Shown: positions 61,163-64,000 of the stretch, one piece after another
How the letters are laid out: the number at the start of each line of letters is the position of its first letter
Numbering within the stretch: position 1 is the first letter of the stretch
From: Mangrovivirga halotolerans
GTDB lineage: Bacteria; Bacteroidota; Bacteroidia; Cytophagales; Cyclobacteriaceae
Direction of reading: 5' to 3'
Length of the DNA: 64,000 bases
Assembly (NCBI RefSeq): GCF_026241165.1
Contig: NZ_JAPFQN010000003.1
Location: forward strand, 310,001-374,000
Made by a program: the position numbers and the translations under genes
Notes under the pieces: model-generated
Told to the model about the DNA's origin: nothing
What the model saw: only the letters and a program-made list of their open reading frames with translations
Databases searched by the model: none

Positions 61163-62119
61163 TTAAGTATTTATTTTATTTGCAAGCTTGGTTTTAATCT
61201 CGTTGTATATTTTTTGAGTTGCCGGACACTTCACATTTAATTCTTCTCCATACTTTAAAATTGCTCCGGCAAATAGTTCTAATTCGTTATTTTGTTTCCC
61301 CGAATTAACATCTAATTGCAAGGAAGTTGGAGTTGTTTGTGGAAAAGTGGAAGCCTTTTGAAAGGTGTTTTCTATAATGTCATCCCTTAGCATAATGTCT
61401 TTCTTGTGGGCAATTAGCTTGATTTCCTTCATGATTTCTGTGGCTTCTTCTTTTTGCTGTGGTTCTGTACAAACTGCACCTATCGATGAGTTATATTTGG
61501 CAGAAACCAGCCCGAAACTGGCAATAAAGATGAATTTAGTCCAGATATCAATAGATGCATCGTCTCTGAATGTATAGTTTATATTACTGTTGTCAAGTAG
61601 CCTGGTTATCCATTCCAAATCTGTATCAGGGTGCATTGGATCGTTACCAAAATATAGTTTCCCGGGTTTGCCTTTGTGTTCAACAATTCCTTTTTCTTTT
61701 ATATGTGAAGCAACATACACACACGATGGTAAAATGACATTATCAGGGATTATTTTTCTGATTCTGTCATAAATATCTACACCATTCATCATTGGCAGAA
61801 GAATAGTTTCTTTAGTTATTACTCCGGTCAGCTGATTGCAAATATTTTCCAGGTCATACTCCTTTACACAGATTAAAATCAGATCCGGGTTTTTTAATTC
61901 TGAAATATTTTCAATTATCTTATTTGGCCTGGTGACATTATTTTCAAGGTCTGAAGAAATTAATTGAAGGCCATTTTCTTTTACCTGCTGATAAGTTTTA
62001 TTTCTGGCTACAAAGGTTACATGGTGTTCTTCACTTTGCTCGTTAAACTGATTGATCTTAAATCCAAAGTATCCACCAACACCACCAAGTCCGATAATTG
62101 CTATATTTTTTTTGGTCAT
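61163..62119 (-). CDS. panE: 2-dehydropantoate 2-reductase family protein (PanE/ApbA-like)
   Basis: A protein of 318 aa. The NAD(P)-binding motif is IIGLGGVGGYFG near residues 7-18, with ICVKEYDLE and LLPMMNGVDIYDRI, then the C-terminal helical domain containing WTKFIFIASFG and TTPTSLQLDV. This is the family that reduces ketopantoate to pantoate in pantothenate synthesis. No other pan gene is near, so the gene may instead act on another ketoacid; the symbol is by family only. Confidence 0.82.
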   Translation of the reverse strand: MTKKNIAIIGLGGVGGYFGFKINQFNEQSEEHHVTFVARNKTYQQVKENGLQLISSDLENNVTRPNKIIENISELKNPDLILICVKEYDLENICNQLTGVITKETILLPMMNGVDIYDRIRKIIPDNVILPSCVYVASHIKEKGIVEHKGKPGKLYFGNDPMHPDTDLEWITRLLDNSNINYTFRDDASIDIWTKFIFIASFGLVSAKYNSSIGAVCTEPQQKEEATEIMKEIKLIAHKKDIMLRDDIIENTFQKASTFPQTTPTSLQLDVNSGKQNNELELFAGAILKYGEELNVKCPATQKIYNEIKTKLANKINT

Positions 62120-62186
62120 CGCTTAATTTATTTTTAGCAAATTTGATTAAAACCTCCTGAAAGAGTTCTTGACAAATGGCAAGAAA

Positions 62187-62768
62187 TCAAACTGTACTGA
62201 TTTCTTTTCTGATTCTGCTTAACGAACTATCGGTAATGCCTAAATAAGAAGCTATTATTTTTAATGGAACATGTTGAAATATCTCAGGCTTCTTTTCCAG
62301 TAGGTTCACGTAACGTGTTTCTGCCTTCTGACTGGCCATCTCAATCAACCTTTCATTTAGCTCATGATAATTGATAACGAAAAGCAGCCTGCTAAATTCC
62401 CTGAATTCCGGGATGTTGTGAAAGTTAGCCTGGACATGGTCTATACTAGTTTCCCAAAACGAACAAGGACTCAAAGTCTGGTAAATCTGTCTGGTAGGTT
62501 GTTGCTTAAAAAAGGAAAGGAAATCGTTAACAAAGCACGGCGCTGAATAGATGTTAGTCGTAACTTCCTCTCCTTCTTCATTAAAAATAAAAGAACGCAT
62601 ATATCCTTTTTCAAGAAAGTAAGTTTTAGTGCTTACAGTATTTTCATCCAGCAGAATAGCGTTTTTATTCAGATGGAAGTGATTAAACGAGTGAGTGATT
62701 TTTTCTACCACCTCCTTTTCGATGGGGAATAACGAATGGAAATAATGATTTAGAATAGATTTATCCAT
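62187..62768 (-). CDS. Crp/Fnr-family transcription regulator
   Basis: I use the ATG at 62768 (193 aa); the longer frame starts with TTG. Residues 15-115 are a cyclic-nucleotide-binding-like fold with AILLDENTVSTKTYFLEKGYMRSFIFNEEGEEVTT. The last part is a short HTH with IIASYLGITDSSLSRIRKEIS. It has the layout of the small Crp/Fnr regulators of Bacteroidota. No cysteines of the FNR type. A terminator of the next gene lies just before it. Confidence 0.86.
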   Translation of the reverse strand: MDKSILNHYFHSLFPIEKEVVEKITHSFNHFHLNKNAILLDENTVSTKTYFLEKGYMRSFIFNEEGEEVTTNIYSAPCFVNDFLSFFKQQPTRQIYQTLSPCSFWETSIDHVQANFHNIPEFREFSRLLFVINYHELNERLIEMASQKAETRYVNLLEKKPEIFQHVPLKIIASYLGITDSSLSRIRKEISTV

Positions 62769-62817
62769 TGTGTAATTAGTTCTACCAGATGGTAAAGCTA
62801 AAGTCTTTTCTTTGATC

Positions 62818-62838
62818 AAAAAAGGGAGTTGCCTCCCT
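62818..62838 (-). terminator. intrinsic terminator of the AraC-type gene
   Basis: AGGGAG / CTCCCT (62823-62828 with 62833-62838) forms a 6-bp stem with a 4-nt loop. On the minus strand it is followed by a run of six T, about 11 nt after the stop at 62849. Confidence 0.7.
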
Positions 62839-62848
62839 GATATTTTAT

Positions 62849-63766
62849 TTATTCAATCGGGATATAAAAGTCAACGATAGCCTTCTTTTCCGGATGCTCA
62901 TTGAAATTGTTATGATAGATCTCGAATGGGTCTTTATCAGCTTTTTTGTAACCGTTGTCATTCATCCAGACAAATAATCCACGCCATGATTTCTCAAATT
63001 CATCTAATCCAATTTCAAAGCTTCCTTTGATGTGTTTTCCAGGCTCAATAGCAGTCAATTCTATCTCTCCTTCTGTCTCCACAGGTTTATTTATTAACAT
63101 GCAGGCACTTATTCTTACTTTATCAGCCTCGGTAACTTTGAAGCTATCATGGTAAATCGTGGCCATTTTCGTTTGTTCATTCATAAGCCCTTTTGGTGTT
63201 GCCCATCTCATTATTTTCTGAAAAGCATCCGGGAGGTTTTTCGGACCGATCACTGAAAGATAAGCAAGTGGTAATTTTTCTGTGTTTATAATTTCAACTT
63301 TTGCGTTCATATCGATGTGTTTTTTAAGATTATCAATAACACAAAGGTATTTTTCATAGTCAGAAAGATCTTGACCATTCTTGCTATCTAGTTGACGAAT
63401 CTTGCTAAACCGGTTTGGGTTTTGCTTTTTAAATTCTGAAGGGCTAATGCTGTAAAACTTTTTAAAGGCTCTGGTAAAGGAGGAGTTGTCTTTAAATCCG
63501 TTTTTGAAGGCAATCTCTGTTATCGTAAGGTCTTTGTGAAGTAAATCTAAAGCGGACTTTTCTATTTTTCGGCGGGTGACAAATTCATTCAATGTTTCTC
63601 CAGTTATGTATTTAAAAATACGATGGAAATGAAAAGGCGAGAATGCAGCTACTTCAGAAACTCTGGACAATGATAAGTCAGCATCAAGATTATTATCAAT
63701 GAATTGAAAAACCTTGTTGATTCTGATTTTATAATCAATTTGAGTTTCTTTATTGGATAAGGGCAT
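62849..63766 (-). CDS. AraC-type regulator with a C-terminal GyrI-like domain
   Basis: A protein of 305 aa. The N-terminal AraC HTH (about 10-115) has LSRVSEVAAFSPFHFHRIFKYITGETLNEFVTRR and the second helix TEIAFKNGFKDNSSFTRAFKKFYSISPSEFKK. After a linker, the GyrI-like effector domain (about 152-305) has NTEKLPLAYLSVIGPKNL, IEPGKHIKGSFEIG and a C-terminal IVDFYIPIE. It resembles Rob/SoxS-like regulators that sense drugs or metabolites. A terminator follows. Confidence 0.9.
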   Translation of the reverse strand: MPLSNKETQIDYKIRINKVFQFIDNNLDADLSLSRVSEVAAFSPFHFHRIFKYITGETLNEFVTRRKIEKSALDLLHKDLTITEIAFKNGFKDNSSFTRAFKKFYSISPSEFKKQNPNRFSKIRQLDSKNGQDLSDYEKYLCVIDNLKKHIDMNAKVEIINTEKLPLAYLSVIGPKNLPDAFQKIMRWATPKGLMNEQTKMATIYHDSFKVTEADKVRISACMLINKPVETEGEIELTAIEPGKHIKGSFEIGLDEFEKSWRGLFVWMNDNGYKKADKDPFEIYHNNFNEHPEKKAIVDFYIPIE

Positions 63767-63908
63767 TAAGCTTTTAAGGAATATTTAATGTTTAAGTAGT
63801 ATTTGTACTCTTAAAACTAACTGAACCTATCATGAAAAGAAAGTTCTATTGCTGAGATTTTATGTTTTTAAATTAATGGTTTAATCTTCATTAGAGAACG
63901 ATACTATT

Positions 63909-64000
63909 TTAATTGCGCGGATTGATTTTTTCATTGATCACTTTACTGATTTCGTCAGATCGGTCAACGATCATAAAGTGTCCGCCACCTTTGATGACGT
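63909..64000 (-). CDS. C-terminal end of an alpha/beta hydrolase (partial)
   Basis: Only the last 29 codons are inside the window (stop TAA at 63909-63911). They read VIKGGGHFMIVDRSDEI and then SKVINEKINPRN. A Gly-Gly-His and an Asp-rich stretch near the end are typical of the catalytic His of alpha/beta hydrolases, but the Ser and Asp lie outside the window. The open frame continues off the right edge. Confidence 0.7.
   Translation of the reverse strand, partial: VIKGGGHFMIVDRSDEISKVINEKINPRN

Noticed and set aside
1-64000. CRISPR array, prophage, insertion sequence, tRNA or rRNA genes
   Set aside because: I looked for regular repeats, phage structural genes, transposase motifs and tRNA-type T-loop sequences and found none that I can support.

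Overview
The window looks like a chromosomal segment of a low-GC Bacteroidota bacterium, probably of the Cytophagia type (for example a Fulvivirga- or Marivirga-like marine or soil organism). This rests on AT-rich DNA, the almost complete lack of Shine-Dalgarno sequences, TAnnTTTG-type promoter boxes, the abundance of short lipoproteins and outer-membrane barrels, and families typical of the phylum (DUF4199, DUF4919, TIGR03643, DUF6624, the GreA-like protein, the SigZ-type sigma factor, LytTR regulators with membrane anchors). I saw no rRNA, tRNA, CRISPR array, insertion sequence or prophage. The genus is a guess.

Layout. 1-9.4 kb: end of a membrane protein, a lipoprotein, a barrel protein, glutaminase, a SulP anion transporter behind a structured leader, a metallo-beta-lactamase-fold hydrolase, a GyrI-like protein, and a BlaI / M56 pair in which the M56 protease is fused to a peptidoglycan amidase. 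9.5-16.7 kb: mostly exported or membrane proteins of unknown role plus a GreA-like factor, an HAD phosphatase and an acetyltransferase. 16.8-19.0 kb: a sulfur cluster of a thiosulfate-dehydrogenase-like dihaem cytochrome and two exported DsrE-like proteins. 20.2-21.8 kb: a membrane-anchored LytTR regulator followed by twin direct repeats and a membrane protein. 21.8-35.2 kb: almost entirely minus-strand housekeeping and envelope genes (DUF481, FadL-type porin, pirin, DUF418, SDR, TspO-like, methyltransferase, S9 peptidase).

35.4-39.5 kb is a plus-strand island of small proteins of poorly known families (GrpB, DUF1579-like, DUF2200, DUF3592, DUF1963, DUF4253) that also holds two reading frames broken at homopolymers. 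39.5-52.9 kb: DoxX, a ZIP-like transporter with an unusual metal site, topoisomerase IB, an S41 peptidase, an FAD/NAD(P)-binding protein, a fasciclin lipoprotein, an FkbM methyltransferase and several lipoproteins. 53.0-54.9 kb: a compact DUF2703 - SigZ - HMA/CDF operon, probably for metal handling. 55-64 kb: acyltransferase-like and CPBP membrane proteins, a five-gene overlapping operon with a methyltransferase, an OmpA-family surface protein, a PanE-like reductase, two regulators (Crp/Fnr and AraC-GyrI) and the tail of an alpha/beta hydrolase.

The systems that hang together best are the BlaI/M56-amidase envelope-stress pair with its operators, the TsdA-like/DsrE sulfur cluster, the LytTR gene with its candidate binding site, and the SigZ metal operon. 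The strongest candidate for something undescribed is the M56-amidase fusion; the SulP leader RNA and several perfect inverted repeats are the best non-coding leads. All calls are from reading the sequence and remembered family features; no database search was made.
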